A DNA stretch of 64,000 bases from Accumulibacter appositus. GTDB lineage: Bacteria; Pseudomonadota; Gammaproteobacteria; Burkholderiales; Rhodocyclaceae. Under the pieces are notes generated by a model. That model worked only from the letters and a program-made list of their open reading frames with translations, was not told the origin of the DNA and ran no database searches. The stretch is from assembly GCF_035440685.1 (NCBI RefSeq), contig NZ_DAORMW010000030.1; one strand, written 5' to 3'. This document shows positions 17,876 through 27,175 of the stretch, piece after piece. The position numbers and the translations under genes were made by a program. How positions within the stretch are numbered: position 1 is the first letter of the stretch; each line of letters opens with the position of its first letter.

Positions 17876-17917
17876 GGCACGGAGTTCGCACGGCGTGAAA
17901 CCCTGCGACTCCGTGCC
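17876..17917 (-). other. intergenic hairpin between odhB and lpdA
   Basis: A 14-bp stem with one bulged base (left arm 17876-17890, right arm 17904-17917) and a 13-base loop occupies the odhB-lpdA spacer. There is no T-tract, so it more likely marks RNA processing or stability, or is a repeat remnant, than a terminator. Confidence 0.55.
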
Positions 17918-17931
17918 TCGGTGGTGAAAGC

Positions 17932-19212
17932 CTAGACGCCGAGGAGCAGACGGGCCGGATCTTCCAGCGCCTCCTTCATCGTCACCAGGCCGAGGACAGC
18001 TTCACGACCATCAACGATGCGGTGGTCGTAGGACATGGCCAGGTAGTTGATCGGGCGAATGACGACCTGACCGTTTTCGACCACCGGACGATCCTTGGTG
18101 GCATGGATGCCGAGGATTGCCGACTGCGGCGGGTTGATGATCGGCGTCGACAACATTGACCCGAAGACGCCGCCGTTCGAGATCGAGAAGGTGCCGCCGG
18201 TGAGATCTTCCATCGACAGCTTGCCGTCCTTGGCCTTGGCACCGAACTCCCCGATCTTCTTCTCGATGTCGGCGATCGACATCTGGTCGGCGTCGCGCAG
18301 AATCGGCACCACCAGACCACGCGGGCTACCGACAGCGATACCGATGTCGATATAGCCGTGATAGACGATGTCGCTGCCATCGACCGAGGAGTTGATGATC
18401 GGAAACTTCTGCAGCGCCGCGACTGCGGCCTTCACGAAGAAGCCCATGAAGCCCAGGCGTACGCCATGTGCTTTTTCAAAGCGCTCGCCGTACTGCTTGC
18501 GCAGCGCCATGACCGGGCCCATATTCACTTCGTTGAAAGTGGTCAGGATGGCATTGTTGGCCTGCGACTGCAGCAGACGCTCGGCAACCCGCGCACGCAG
18601 ACGCGACATCGGCACCCGCTGCTCCGGGCGATCGCCAAGAGCCACAGTCACTGCCGGAGCAGTGGCCAGGGCCGGAGCCGGGGCAGCACTCGCCGCCGGA
18701 GCAGCAGCCGGCGCGGCGACAGCAGGGCCGACCGTCGCGGCCACCGGTCGCACGCCTGGAATCTCGGCGGCCACAGCATCGGCCTTGCTCACTCGCCCAC
18801 CACGACCGGTACCAACCACGTCGCCAGCCGCGATACCCTTCTCTTCGAGAATCTTGCGTGCCGCCGGCATGGCCACGTCAGCCGCCGTCGCTCCAGCTGC
18901 CACGGCCGCTTTCGCTGGTGCGGCATTCGCGGCCGCTGGCTTTGCTGCCGCAGCGGCAACCGCTCCGGCCTGCGCCGTGGTGTCGATCCGTGCAATGACT
19001 TCGCCCGCAACAACCGTATCGCCGTCGCCCTTGACGATTTCAACCAATACGCCACCATCGGGTGCCGGCAGTTCGAGAACCACTTTGTCGGTCTCGATGT
19101 CGATCAGGTTCTCATCCCGAGCGACCGCTTCGCCGGCTTTCTTGTGCCATGAAACCAGCGTCGCTTCAGCAACTGATTCCGAGAGCTGTGGAACTTTGAC
19201 GTCGATGATCAT
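17932..19212 (-). CDS. odhB: dihydrolipoyllysine succinyltransferase (E2 of 2-oxoglutarate dehydrogenase)
   Basis: 426-residue E2 subunit. Residues 1-75 are one lipoyl domain with the lipoylated Lys43 in DIETDKVVLELPA. An Ala/Pro-rich linker follows, then the E1/E3-binding domain (AARKILEEKGIAAGDVVGTG), a second Ala/Pro linker, and the catalytic acyltransferase domain ending in SYDHRIVDGREAVLGL (His and Asp of the active site). It transfers succinyl groups to CoA. It starts 12 bases after the odhA stop, on the same strand. Confidence 0.97.
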   Translation of the reverse strand: MIIDVKVPQLSESVAEATLVSWHKKAGEAVARDENLIDIETDKVVLELPAPDGGVLVEIVKGDGDTVVAGEVIARIDTTAQAGAVAAAAAKPAAANAAPAKAAVAAGATAADVAMPAARKILEEKGIAAGDVVGTGRGGRVSKADAVAAEIPGVRPVAATVGPAVAAPAAAPAASAAPAPALATAPAVTVALGDRPEQRVPMSRLRARVAERLLQSQANNAILTTFNEVNMGPVMALRKQYGERFEKAHGVRLGFMGFFVKAAVAALQKFPIINSSVDGSDIVYHGYIDIGIAVGSPRGLVVPILRDADQMSIADIEKKIGEFGAKAKDGKLSMEDLTGGTFSISNGGVFGSMLSTPIINPPQSAILGIHATKDRPVVENGQVVIRPINYLAMSYDHRIVDGREAVLGLVTMKEALEDPARLLLGV

Positions 19213-19224
19213 TTTCTCTCCGTT

Positions 19225-22065
19225 CTAGGCCAGTTTGTAGTACTCGATCTCACCAAGCGCGGAGTCGATCAGAGCCTTTTGTTGGGCGTTGTGCTTGCTT
19301 GCGTAGCCGACTGCTGGCGACGCGGCTGCCGGGCGGGAGACGAGCAGCAGATGCTGCTTGTCGCTGAGCTCGCGCGACAGATGCTGACGCGAGGCGATCC
19401 AGTACCAGGGTCCCTGATTGCGCGGCTCCTCCTGACACCAGACGATTTCCGTTGCCTTCGGATATTTCGCCACCTCCGCGTGGAACGACGCTTGCGGGAA
19501 GGGATAGAGCTGCTCGAGACGGGCGATCGCGATGTGGCCGATTTTCCGCTCGTGCCGCGCGGCGACCAGATCGTAGTAAACCTTGCCGGAACAGAAGATA
19601 ACGCGGGTGACCTTCTTGGCGTTGATTGGCTCGACCTCGCCAATCACGCGCTGAAACTCACCGTCGCTGAGCTCGGCGAGCGTCGATGTGGCGTCCTTGT
19701 GGCGCAACAGGGATTTCGGCGAAAAGACGATCAGCGGCTTGCGTTGATTGCGCACCGCCTGGCGGCGCAGCAGATGGAAAATCTGCGCCGGCGTCGTCGG
19801 TTGGCAGACCTCCATGTTCATTTCGGCGGAGAGCTGCATGTAGCGTTCGATACGAGCCGACGAGTGCTCCGGCCCCTGCCCTTCATAGCCGTGCGGGAGC
19901 AGCAGCACCAAGCCGCTGGCGCGCCCCCACTTGGCTTCACCGGAAGCGAGGAACTGGTCGATGACCACCTGCGCGCCGTTGGCAAAGTCACCAAACTGCG
20001 CTTCCCAGACCACCAGTTCGTAGGGGTTGGCGGTGGAGTAGCCGTACTCGAAGGCGAGAATGGCTTCCTCCGAAAGGACCGAGTCGAAGCACTGAAAGCT
20101 CGCCTGCTTTTCCTGCAAGAAGGCTAGCGGGTAGTAGGTTCCGCGATCCCAGCTCTCGCGATTCTGGTCGTGCAGCGCCGCATGACGGTGGAAGAAGGTG
20201 CTCCGGCCGACGTCTTCACCCGAAATACGAACGCCATAGCTGGAGACGAGCAATGACGCGTAAGCAAGGTTTTCAGCCATCCCCCAGTCTACCGGCAGCT
20301 CTCCTTCGCCCATCAGGCGACGGTCGTCGATGATCTTCTTGACCCGACTGTGCAAGGTGAAGTTGGCGGGCAGGGTGGTCAAGCGCTCGGACAGGCGCTG
20401 CAGCTCGCCGATTGGCACCCGTGTATCGCAGGTTTCGATGTACTGCGGCGGGAGGAACGACGTCCAGTCGATGGTCATCGGATGCTTGTAGCCGGCGAGC
20501 ACCGGGTTGTACAGGAGCTCACCGCGATCGAGATGGGCACGGTAGTCGGCGATGATCTCGTCCGGACCTTCGGGCGCGAGAATCCCCTCGCCAACCAGCT
20601 TGTCAGCGTAGAGCTTGCGTGTCCCCGGATGCTGCTGGATCTTCTTGTACATCAGCGGTTGCGTGACCATCGGCTCGTCCTGCTCGTTGTGGCCGAGCTT
20701 GCGATAGCACACGATGTCGACGACGACGTCCTTCTTGAAGGTCTTGCGGTACTCCATGGCCACGCTGGTGACCAGCGCCACGGCTTCCGGGTCGTCGCCA
20801 TTGACGTGGAAGATCGGCGCTTCGGCCATCTTGAAGATGTCGGTGCAATACAGCGACGAACGATAGTCGCGCGGGTCGGAGGTGGTGAAACCGATCTGGT
20901 TATTGACCACGATGTGCACCGTGCCGCCCACCCCATAGCCGCGCGTTTGCGCGAAATTGAGCATTTCCTGGTTGACACCCTGGCCGGCCACGGCGGCATC
21001 GCCATGAATGAGAACTGCCAGCACCTTGTCCTTGCCGTCTTCGCCGCGACGACGCTGGCGCGAGTAAACCGAGCCCACGACCACCGGGTTCACAATTTCC
21101 AGATGCGAGGGGTTGAACGACAGCGTCAGGTGACAGGGACCACCAGGGGTAGACACATCGGACGAGTAGCCCATGTGATACTTGACGTCGCCGGCAGTCA
21201 AATCCTGCGCCTTCCGGCCCTCGAACTCGTCAAAGAGCATCGACGGCTCCTTGCCCAGCGTGTTCACCAGCACGTTGAGACGACCGCGGTGCGCCATGCC
21301 GACGACGATTTCGTCAACGCCGCCGGTGCCCGCAACGCGGATCAGTTCGTCGAGCGAGACGATCAACGACTCGCCACCTTCGAGCGAGAAGCGCTTCTGA
21401 CCGACGTAGCGCGTATGCAGGTAGCGTTCGAGCGTTTCGGCAGCGGTCAGGCGCTCCAGCATGCGCATGCGCTCGGCGGCGGTATAGCTGGGCTTGGAGT
21501 GGATGCGCTCAAGTCGATCCTGTACCCAGCGCTTTTCGGCAAGGGTGCTGAGGTACATGTACTCGACGCCGATCGAGCCGCAATAGGTCGCTTTCAGGGC
21601 ATCGAGGATTTGGCCGAAGGTGGCGCGTTCCGGCACCCCCTTGAACGAACCGACGGCAAACACGGTGTTGAGGTCAGCGTCGGAAAGCCCGTAGTGGGCC
21701 GGGTCGAGCTGTGGCAGATCCGGGCGCGGCGTACGCTTGAGCGGGTCGAGGTTGGCCCAGCGGTCGCCCGCGAAACGATAGGCGGTGATCATCTGCAGAA
21801 TGCCGACCTGTTTCTTGTCGTCGGCCGGAGCCACCGCAGCGGCGCGATAGCCGCCTTTTCTCGCCTGTTCGGCGAAAGCATTGACGACCGGCAAGTGCGG
21901 CACGTCGCGCGCGACATGACCCGGAAGCTGCGCCAGCTTGTCGAAATACTCGCGCCACTGCTCGGAGACGGAACCGGGATTGTCGAGATAGTTTTCGTAC
22001 AACTCCTCGACGAAGGGCGCGTTGCCGCCAAAGAGGAGGGAGTTACCAAAAAGCTGATTCATCAT
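19225..22065 (-). CDS. odhA: 2-oxoglutarate dehydrogenase E1 component
   Basis: 946-residue thiamine-diphosphate enzyme that decarboxylates 2-oxoglutarate and passes the succinyl group to OdhB. Typical segments: VEEFLENYLDNP-like N-terminus (VEELYENYLDNPGSVSEQW), GMAHRGRLNVLVN, MGYSSDVSTPGG, the diphosphate-binding HGDAAVAGQG...NNQIGFTTS, and EAQFGDFANGAQVVIDQF. Length is normal for the family (about 930-950). The first or second Met could start; AGGTAA precedes them. The gltA gene lies upstream on the same strand but its own terminator comes after gltA, so odhA may start from a nearby promoter or from read-through. Confidence 0.97.
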   Translation of the reverse strand: MMNQLFGNSLLFGGNAPFVEELYENYLDNPGSVSEQWREYFDKLAQLPGHVARDVPHLPVVNAFAEQARKGGYRAAAVAPADDKKQVGILQMITAYRFAGDRWANLDPLKRTPRPDLPQLDPAHYGLSDADLNTVFAVGSFKGVPERATFGQILDALKATYCGSIGVEYMYLSTLAEKRWVQDRLERIHSKPSYTAAERMRMLERLTAAETLERYLHTRYVGQKRFSLEGGESLIVSLDELIRVAGTGGVDEIVVGMAHRGRLNVLVNTLGKEPSMLFDEFEGRKAQDLTAGDVKYHMGYSSDVSTPGGPCHLTLSFNPSHLEIVNPVVVGSVYSRQRRRGEDGKDKVLAVLIHGDAAVAGQGVNQEMLNFAQTRGYGVGGTVHIVVNNQIGFTTSDPRDYRSSLYCTDIFKMAEAPIFHVNGDDPEAVALVTSVAMEYRKTFKKDVVVDIVCYRKLGHNEQDEPMVTQPLMYKKIQQHPGTRKLYADKLVGEGILAPEGPDEIIADYRAHLDRGELLYNPVLAGYKHPMTIDWTSFLPPQYIETCDTRVPIGELQRLSERLTTLPANFTLHSRVKKIIDDRRLMGEGELPVDWGMAENLAYASLLVSSYGVRISGEDVGRSTFFHRHAALHDQNRESWDRGTYYPLAFLQEKQASFQCFDSVLSEEAILAFEYGYSTANPYELVVWEAQFGDFANGAQVVIDQFLASGEAKWGRASGLVLLLPHGYEGQGPEHSSARIERYMQLSAEMNMEVCQPTTPAQIFHLLRRQAVRNQRKPLIVFSPKSLLRHKDATSTLAELSDGEFQRVIGEVEPINAKKVTRVIFCSGKVYYDLVAARHERKIGHIAIARLEQLYPFPQASFHAEVAKYPKATEIVWCQEEPRNQGPWYWIASRQHLSRELSDKQHLLLVSRPAAASPAVGYASKHNAQQKALIDSALGEIEYYKLA

Positions 22066-22130
22066 GGCAGTTACCTGTCGTCACGGTCCTGGTTCGGATT
22101 GCGAAAACCTGCAGCAGAAGCCGCAGCATG

Positions 22131-22157
22131 AAAAAAGGGCGGCTACCGTCGCCGCCC
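22131..22157 (-). terminator. Rho-independent terminator after gltA
   Basis: A perfect GGGCGGC/GCCGCCC stem of 7 bp with a 7-base loop is followed on the minus strand by TTTTTT (22131-22136). It lies 19 bases past the gltA stop codon. Confidence 0.9.
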
Positions 22158-22175
22158 CTCGAAGTCGCTCAGGTC

Positions 22176-23471
22176 TTAGCGCTGAGCGGCCGGGATCACG
22201 TCGCGCCTTGCTGCCCCCATGTAGAGCTGACGCGGGCGACCGATCTTGTACTCCGGGTCGTTGATCATCTCTTCCCACTGCGTCATCCAGCCCACCGTAC
22301 GTGCCAGGGCAAAGATACAGGTAAACATGGTCGTAGGAATACCGAGCGCCTTCTGGACGATACCTGAGTAGAAATCAACGTTCGGATAAAGTTTCTTCTC
22401 GATGAAATAACTATCCTCGAGAGCGATCCGTTCGAGTTCCATCGCCAGCTTGAACAGGCGGTCATTCTCCAGACCAAGCTCTTGCAGAACGTCCTTGCAG
22501 ACCTCGCGCATCAGCTTGGCGCGCGGATCGAAGTTCTTGTAGACCCGGTGCCCGAAGCCCATCAACTTGAAGGAGTCATTCTTGTCCTTGGCGCGAGCGA
22601 TGTACTCACCCACGCGCGAAACATCATGAATTTCTTCAAGCATCTGCAGGCAGGCCTCGTTGGCACCACCGTGCGCCGGGCCCCAGAGGCAGGCGATACC
22701 GGCCGAGATACAGGCATAGGGATTGGCGCCGGACGAACCAGACAGGCGCACCGTCGAGGTGGACGCGTTCTGTTCGTGGTCGGCGTGCAGGGTAAAGATG
22801 GTGTCCAGCGCATGCACCAGCACCGGATTCGGCTTGTACTCCTCGCACGGATTGCCGAACATCATGTGCATGAAGTTGGCGGTGTAGTCGAGATCGTTGC
22901 GCGGATACATGAAGGGCTCGCCGACATGGTACTTGTAGGCCATGGCAACGATCGTCGGCAACTTGGCGACAATGCGGTTGAAACTGATGTTCTGGTGCTC
23001 GAGATCCGAGAAATCCTCGGCTTCATGGTAGAAGGCCGATAGTGCACCAACCACCCCGACCAGAATGGCCATCGGGTGAGCATCGCGCCGAAAACCCTGA
23101 TAGAACTTGACCAATTGCTCGTGCACCATGGTGTGGTTCTTGATGTTCTTCTCGAAAGCGACTTTCTCCGTCGGCGTCGGCAGCTCGCCGTTCCACAGGA
23201 GATAGGCGACCTCGAGGAAGTTGCAACTCTGCGCCAACTGTTCGATTGGATAGCCGCGATAGAGCAGCTCGCCCTTGTCGCCATCGATGAACGTGATCTT
23301 TGACCGGCAGCTCGCCGTCGATAGATAGCCTGAGTCGTAGGTGAACAAGCCAGTCTTGGCGCCCAGGGTGCGAATGTCGATGCAATCATTGCCGTGGGTC
23401 GGCGTCATGATCGGAAATTCGACGGGATCGCGTCCTTCAATGTTCAGAATTGCTTTACGTTCGGTCGTCAT
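22176..23471 (-). CDS. gltA: citrate synthase
   Basis: Type II citrate synthase of 431 residues that condenses acetyl-CoA and oxaloacetate. GLFTYDSGYLSTASCRSKIT, LLYRGYPIEQLA, GPAHGGANEACLQML (catalytic His), MGFGHRVYKNFDPRAKLM (second His) and the PNVDFYSGIVQKALGIP segment with the catalytic Asp are clear. Start at 23471 (MTTERKAILN); a frame upstream to 23516 is unlikely. It lies downstream of sdhE on the same strand but behind a terminator, so it probably has its own promoter. Confidence 0.97.
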   Translation of the reverse strand: MTTERKAILNIEGRDPVEFPIMTPTHGNDCIDIRTLGAKTGLFTYDSGYLSTASCRSKITFIDGDKGELLYRGYPIEQLAQSCNFLEVAYLLWNGELPTPTEKVAFEKNIKNHTMVHEQLVKFYQGFRRDAHPMAILVGVVGALSAFYHEAEDFSDLEHQNISFNRIVAKLPTIVAMAYKYHVGEPFMYPRNDLDYTANFMHMMFGNPCEEYKPNPVLVHALDTIFTLHADHEQNASTSTVRLSGSSGANPYACISAGIACLWGPAHGGANEACLQMLEEIHDVSRVGEYIARAKDKNDSFKLMGFGHRVYKNFDPRAKLMREVCKDVLQELGLENDRLFKLAMELERIALEDSYFIEKKLYPNVDFYSGIVQKALGIPTTMFTCIFALARTVGWMTQWEEMINDPEYKIGRPRQLYMGAARRDVIPAAQR

Positions 23472-23514
23472 TGGTTTATCCCCGTTCAGGTGTTGAGGGC
23501 ACAGCATGGAACAC

Positions 23515-23538
23515 AAAAAGGCGCCACATTATGGCACC
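23515..23538 (-). terminator. Rho-independent terminator after sdhE
   Basis: An 8-bp stem including G-U pairs (23520-23527 with 23531-23538, loop ATT) is followed on the minus strand by TTTTT (23515-23519). It lies five bases past the sdhE stop and separates the sdh operon from gltA. Confidence 0.85.
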
Positions 23539-23542
23539 ATTC

Positions 23543-23797
23543 TTACTTGACTCTTACATCGCGCAACAGGGCAACGACTTCGGCCTGCACGGGATCTGCA
23601 CACTCGCGGCTGCCGTTGATCAGCGGCCACAGTTCGAGGTCCTCCATGTCGGCCAGGACGATGAAGGCCTCCGCCTGCGCTGGAGCAAGGGTCGGGAAAA
23701 TGCGCTCGAGGAACTCCCCGAGCAGCAAGTCCATTTCCAGCATCGCACGCCGGGTACAACGCCAGCGCAGACGGTTGATCCTCTCGCGCTCGTCCAT
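23543..23797 (-). CDS. sdhE: succinate dehydrogenase flavinylation factor SdhE
   Basis: 84-residue protein needed for covalent FAD attachment to SdhA. RWRCTRRAMLEMDLLLGEFL matches the conserved RRGMLELD-type motif of SdhE/SDHAF2, and ADMEDLELWPLINGSRE fits the rest of the fold. The ATG at 23797 overlaps the sdhB stop by one base, which indicates translational coupling; a longer frame to 23869 lies inside sdhB. Last gene of the sdhCDAB-sdhE operon. Confidence 0.93.
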   Translation of the reverse strand: MDERERINRLRWRCTRRAMLEMDLLLGEFLERIFPTLAPAQAEAFIVLADMEDLELWPLINGSRECADPVQAEVVALLRDVRVK

Positions 23798-24510
23798 CAG
23801 ATTGCGCGACGAACCATCATTTCCTTGATCTTCCCTATCGCCCGCGTCGGATTCAGGTTCTTCGGACACACATCGACACAGTTCATGATCGAGTGGCAGC
23901 GGAACAGCCGGTACGGATCTTCAAGATCATCCAGACGCTCGTTAGTCGCCTCGTCGCGGGTATCGGCAATAAACCGGTAGGCGTTCAGCAAGCCGGCAGG
24001 GCCGACAAACTTGTCCGGATTCCACCAGAAGGACGGGCACGAGGTCGAACAGCAGGCGCACAAAATGCACTCGTAGAGACCGTTGAGTTCGTCACGCTCC
24101 TCGGGCGATTGCAGACGCTCGCGCTCCGGGCGCGGACTGTCGTTGATCAGATAGGGCTTGACCGAGTGGTACTGCTTGAAAAACTGCGTCATATCGACGA
24201 TCAGGTCGCGGATCACCGGCAGGCCGGGCAGCGGCCGCAGCACGACCGGCTGCTTGAGCTCCTGGATGTCGGTGAGACACGCCAGGCCGTTCTTGCCGTT
24301 GATGTTCATTGCATCCGATCCGCAAATACCTTCACGGCACGAGCGGCGATAGGACAGGGTATCGTCATTCGCCTTCAGACGGGTGAGCACGTCAAGCAAC
24401 TTGCGATCGATCGCGAAATCAACCTGGACCGACATGTCCTGCATGTAGGGCGCGTCGTCCTTGTCGGGATCGTAGCGGTAAATCTTGAACTCCATGGTAC
24501 TGGTGGCCAT
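23797..24510 (-). CDS. sdhB: succinate dehydrogenase iron-sulfur subunit
   Basis: 237-residue electron-transfer subunit of complex II. The [2Fe-2S] ligands lie in SCREGICGSDAMNINGKNGL followed by AC, the [4Fe-4S] ligands in CILCACCSTSCP, and the [3Fe-4S] ligands in CHSIMNCVDVCPK. I start at 24510 (MATSTMEF), 9 bases from GGAG; an ATG two codons earlier is too close to it. It lies 24 bases after sdhA. Confidence 0.97.
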   Translation of the reverse strand: MATSTMEFKIYRYDPDKDDAPYMQDMSVQVDFAIDRKLLDVLTRLKANDDTLSYRRSCREGICGSDAMNINGKNGLACLTDIQELKQPVVLRPLPGLPVIRDLIVDMTQFFKQYHSVKPYLINDSPRPERERLQSPEERDELNGLYECILCACCSTSCPSFWWNPDKFVGPAGLLNAYRFIADTRDEATNERLDDLEDPYRLFRCHSIMNCVDVCPKNLNPTRAIGKIKEMMVRRAI

Positions 24511-24534
24511 AATCATTAACTCCGTGGCATACGA

Positions 24535-26319
24535 TCAGTAGGAGCGCGTCTTCAGCGCGATGGATTCGACAGTCAGCGGCGTCATGGTCACCGGCTTGTA
24601 ACTGAGACTGCTGCCCTCGCGTTGCCAGAGCGTATGCTTGTGCCAGTTGGCGTCATCGCGCCCGTTCGGGTTTTCCGGCGTGTCGGGCGCGTCGTCCCGC
24701 ACGTGCGCACCGCGAGATTCCTTGCGCGCCTCTGCCGAAACCAGGGTCGCCTTGGCGACTTCGATCAGGTTGTCGAGTTCCAGCGCTTCGACGCGGGCCG
24801 TATTCCAGACCTGCGACTTGTCCTTGATTTCTGTCCTGGCGACCTCTTTTTCGATCTCGACGATCTTGGCGACCCCTTCGACCAGCATGTCCTTGAAGCG
24901 GAAGACGCCGCAGTGCTTCTGCATGGTACGTTGTAGTTCGAGGCGGGTTTCGTTGACATTGCTGCCGCCGGTCTGCGTATTGAGGCGATTCAGGCGGGCC
25001 AGCGTACGATCCGCAAACCCTGCCGGCAAGTCCTGATGCATGACCTCACCGGAAGCCACGTCCTCAATCACCGAATCCCCGGAGGACTTGCCGAAGACCA
25101 GCAGGTCGAGCAGTGAATTGGTGCCCAGGCGATTGGCCCCATGCACCGAGGCACAAGCCACCTCACCAGCGGCGTAGAAGCCCTTGACCGGCACGCCGTC
25201 GGCCGCGACGACCTGGCCTTTGAAATTGGTCGGAATACCGCCCATCTGATAGTGGCAGGTCGGCACCACCGGGATCGGCGCCTGGATCGGGTCAATGCCG
25301 GCAAACTGGATGGAGATCTCGCGAATTCCGGGCAGACGCTTCATGATCGTTGCCGGGTCGAGGTGGGTAATATCCAGCAGCACGAAATCCTTGTTTGGCC
25401 CGCACCCGCGGCCCTCGTTGATTTCGGTGACCATGGCCCGCGAAACCACGTCGCGCGACGCCAGGTCCTTGGCGTTCGGCGCATAGCGCTCCATGAAACG
25501 CTCGTTGTCCGAGTTGCGCAGAATTCCACCTTCGCCGCGAACGCCTTCGGTGATCAACACCCCGGCACCGGCAACGCCGGTCGGGTGGAACTGCCAGAAT
25601 TCCATGTCTTCGAGAGCAATGCCGGCACGCGCCGCCATGCCTAGACCGTCGCCGGTGTTGATGAAGGCATTGGTTGAAGAATAATAAATACGGCCGGCGC
25701 CACCGGTCGCGAAAATCGTTGCCTTGGCGTGGAACGCGACGACTTCGCCGGTTTCCATTTCCAGCGCGATGACCCCGAGCACCTGGCCCGACTCGTCGCG
25801 AATCAGGTCAAGCGCCATCCACTCGACGAAAAACTGGGTGTTGGCACGCACGTTGCGCTGGTAGAGCGCGTGCAGCATCGCGTGGCCAGTGCGGTCGGCA
25901 GCGGCACATGCACGTCGCACCGGCTTCTCGCCGAAATTCGACATATGCCCACCGAATGGGCGCTGATAGATCTTGCCCTCGTCAGTACGGTCAAACGGCA
26001 TGCCGAAGTGCTCGAGCTCGACAACGACTTCGGGCGCCTTGCGACACATGTACTCGATCGCGTCCTGGTCGCCGAGCCAGTCGGAGCCCTTGACCGTATC
26101 GTACATGTGCCAGTGCCAGTGATCTTCCTCGGAGTTGCCGAGTGAAGCGGAAACCCCGCCTTGCGCGGCCACGGTGTGTGAACGGGTAGGGAAGACTTTT
26201 GACAGCACCGCCGTCTTCAATCCGCCCTCGGATAGCTGAATCGCCGCGCGCAGCCCAGAGCCCCCTGCGCCAACGATGACAGCGTCGAACTTACGTACCG
26301 ATATGCTTGAATTACTCAC
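24535..26319 (-). CDS. sdhA: succinate dehydrogenase flavoprotein subunit
   Basis: 594-residue catalytic subunit that oxidises succinate to fumarate at the inner-membrane face. FAD-binding VIVGAGGSGLRAAIQLSEGG, His48 in RSHTVAAQGG for covalent FAD, the FWQFHPTGVAGAGVLITEG active-site region, ARSTFAERSH-like capping residues, and the C-terminal KHTLWQREGSSLSYKPV are present. It directly abuts sdhD. Confidence 0.97.
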   Translation of the reverse strand: MSNSSISVRKFDAVIVGAGGSGLRAAIQLSEGGLKTAVLSKVFPTRSHTVAAQGGVSASLGNSEEDHWHWHMYDTVKGSDWLGDQDAIEYMCRKAPEVVVELEHFGMPFDRTDEGKIYQRPFGGHMSNFGEKPVRRACAAADRTGHAMLHALYQRNVRANTQFFVEWMALDLIRDESGQVLGVIALEMETGEVVAFHAKATIFATGGAGRIYYSSTNAFINTGDGLGMAARAGIALEDMEFWQFHPTGVAGAGVLITEGVRGEGGILRNSDNERFMERYAPNAKDLASRDVVSRAMVTEINEGRGCGPNKDFVLLDITHLDPATIMKRLPGIREISIQFAGIDPIQAPIPVVPTCHYQMGGIPTNFKGQVVAADGVPVKGFYAAGEVACASVHGANRLGTNSLLDLLVFGKSSGDSVIEDVASGEVMHQDLPAGFADRTLARLNRLNTQTGGSNVNETRLELQRTMQKHCGVFRFKDMLVEGVAKIVEIEKEVARTEIKDKSQVWNTARVEALELDNLIEVAKATLVSAEARKESRGAHVRDDAPDTPENPNGRDDANWHKHTLWQREGSSLSYKPVTMTPLTVESIALKTRSY

Positions 26320-26667
26320 TTACATTCTCCACAGAATCCGAATCGCCCAGCCAGCGTAACCGACCAGCACCGTAGCCGTTGCAATCATCAGCAGCAGGCG
26401 TAGACCATCCGGCTTGATGTAATCCATCCAGATATCCCGGATGCCGATCCAGGCGTGGTAGAACAGACTGATGAAGAAAAGGAAGGTCGCGAAACGCATG
26501 AAGCCACCGGCAAAGACACCGCGCCAGCTTTCCAGCGAGTCGGGCCCGACGGAACCGATGACCACCAGGAAGATCACCGTGTAAACCGCCATGACGATGG
26601 CTGTCGCACGCTGAATGATCCAGTCCTTGAGGCCGTAATGAGCCCCGACAAGAATACGATTTACCAT
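26320..26667 (-). CDS. sdhD: succinate dehydrogenase membrane anchor subunit
   Basis: 115-residue hydrophobic subunit with three membrane helices. GLKDWIIQRATAIVMAVYTV and FYHAWIGIRDIWMDYIKPDG are the characteristic segments; the His in HAWIG is the likely heme b ligand. It overlaps the sdhC 3' end by 7 bases, so translation is coupled. Confidence 0.93.
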   Translation of the reverse strand: MVNRILVGAHYGLKDWIIQRATAIVMAVYTVIFLVVIGSVGPDSLESWRGVFAGGFMRFATFLFFISLFYHAWIGIRDIWMDYIKPDGLRLLLMIATATVLVGYAGWAIRILWRM

Positions 26668-27053
26668 AGCACTTGCACTCCCACGATCAGCGTCAGTGCA
26701 ATGCTGACGCCGAAGACAATCTTGCTCGACAGAACCGCGGATTTGAGGTCGGCACCGATGTGCACGTCAAGCAGCAGATAGCGAATGCCAGCGCAGAAGT
26801 GGTGCATGTAGAACCAGATCAAGCCCAACAGGATGAGCTTGACCAACCCGTGATCGACCACCTCGCGAAAGCTGGCAAAGGTCTCCGCAGAAGTGAGACT
26901 GCTCTCGAACAGCCATAACAAAAAGGGTAACAGCAGGAACAACGCCGCCCCGCTTATCCGGTGAATGATCGACAGAATACCCGGAAGCGGTAGCCTGATC
27001 GTCGGCAAGTCCAGATTCTTTGGACGCTTTTTCTTAATTGCCATCTCTGCCAT
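26661..27053 (-). CDS. sdhC: succinate dehydrogenase cytochrome b556 subunit
   Basis: 130-residue membrane subunit with three helices. LPGILSIIHRISGAALFLLL holds the quinone-site Ser/His/Arg, and MHHFCAGIRYLLLDVHIG the heme b ligand His. The start at 27053 (MAEMAIKKK) lies 9 bases from GAGGG; an ATG at 27062 overlaps that Shine-Dalgarno. First gene of sdhCDAB-sdhE. Confidence 0.95.
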   Translation of the reverse strand: MAEMAIKKKRPKNLDLPTIRLPLPGILSIIHRISGAALFLLLPFLLWLFESSLTSAETFASFREVVDHGLVKLILLGLIWFYMHHFCAGIRYLLLDVHIGADLKSAVLSSKIVFGVSIALTLIVGVQVLW

Positions 27054-27122
27054 GAACGTCATCCCTCATGTGTAGTACAGCGGCATGCGTGCCGCATACG
27101 TTCCCCTTTAAAACCACGCCCG

Positions 27123-27151
27123 ATTATAAACGATTCAGGCGCTCCTTACTT
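27123..27151 (-). promoter_or_regulatory. candidate sdhC promoter
   Basis: On the minus strand a perfect TATAAT (27128-27123) stands in a locally AT-rich spot, about 70 bases from the sdhC start. The -35 region 17 bases upstream (AAGTAA) is poor, so activation may be needed. The predicted leader carries a 6-bp hairpin, GCGGCA/TGCCGC, at 27080-27095. Confidence 0.5.
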
Positions 27152-27175
27152 CCTCGAAACGGTTGTTACGGGCGT

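Noticed and set aside
20350..22131. Long plus-strand open frame opposite odhA
   Set aside because: The odhA protein is unmistakable on the minus strand; the opposite frame has no ribosome site or known motif.
22066..22175. gltA and odhA as one operon without interruption
   Set aside because: A perfect hairpin with T6 lies just after the gltA stop, so most transcripts should end there.
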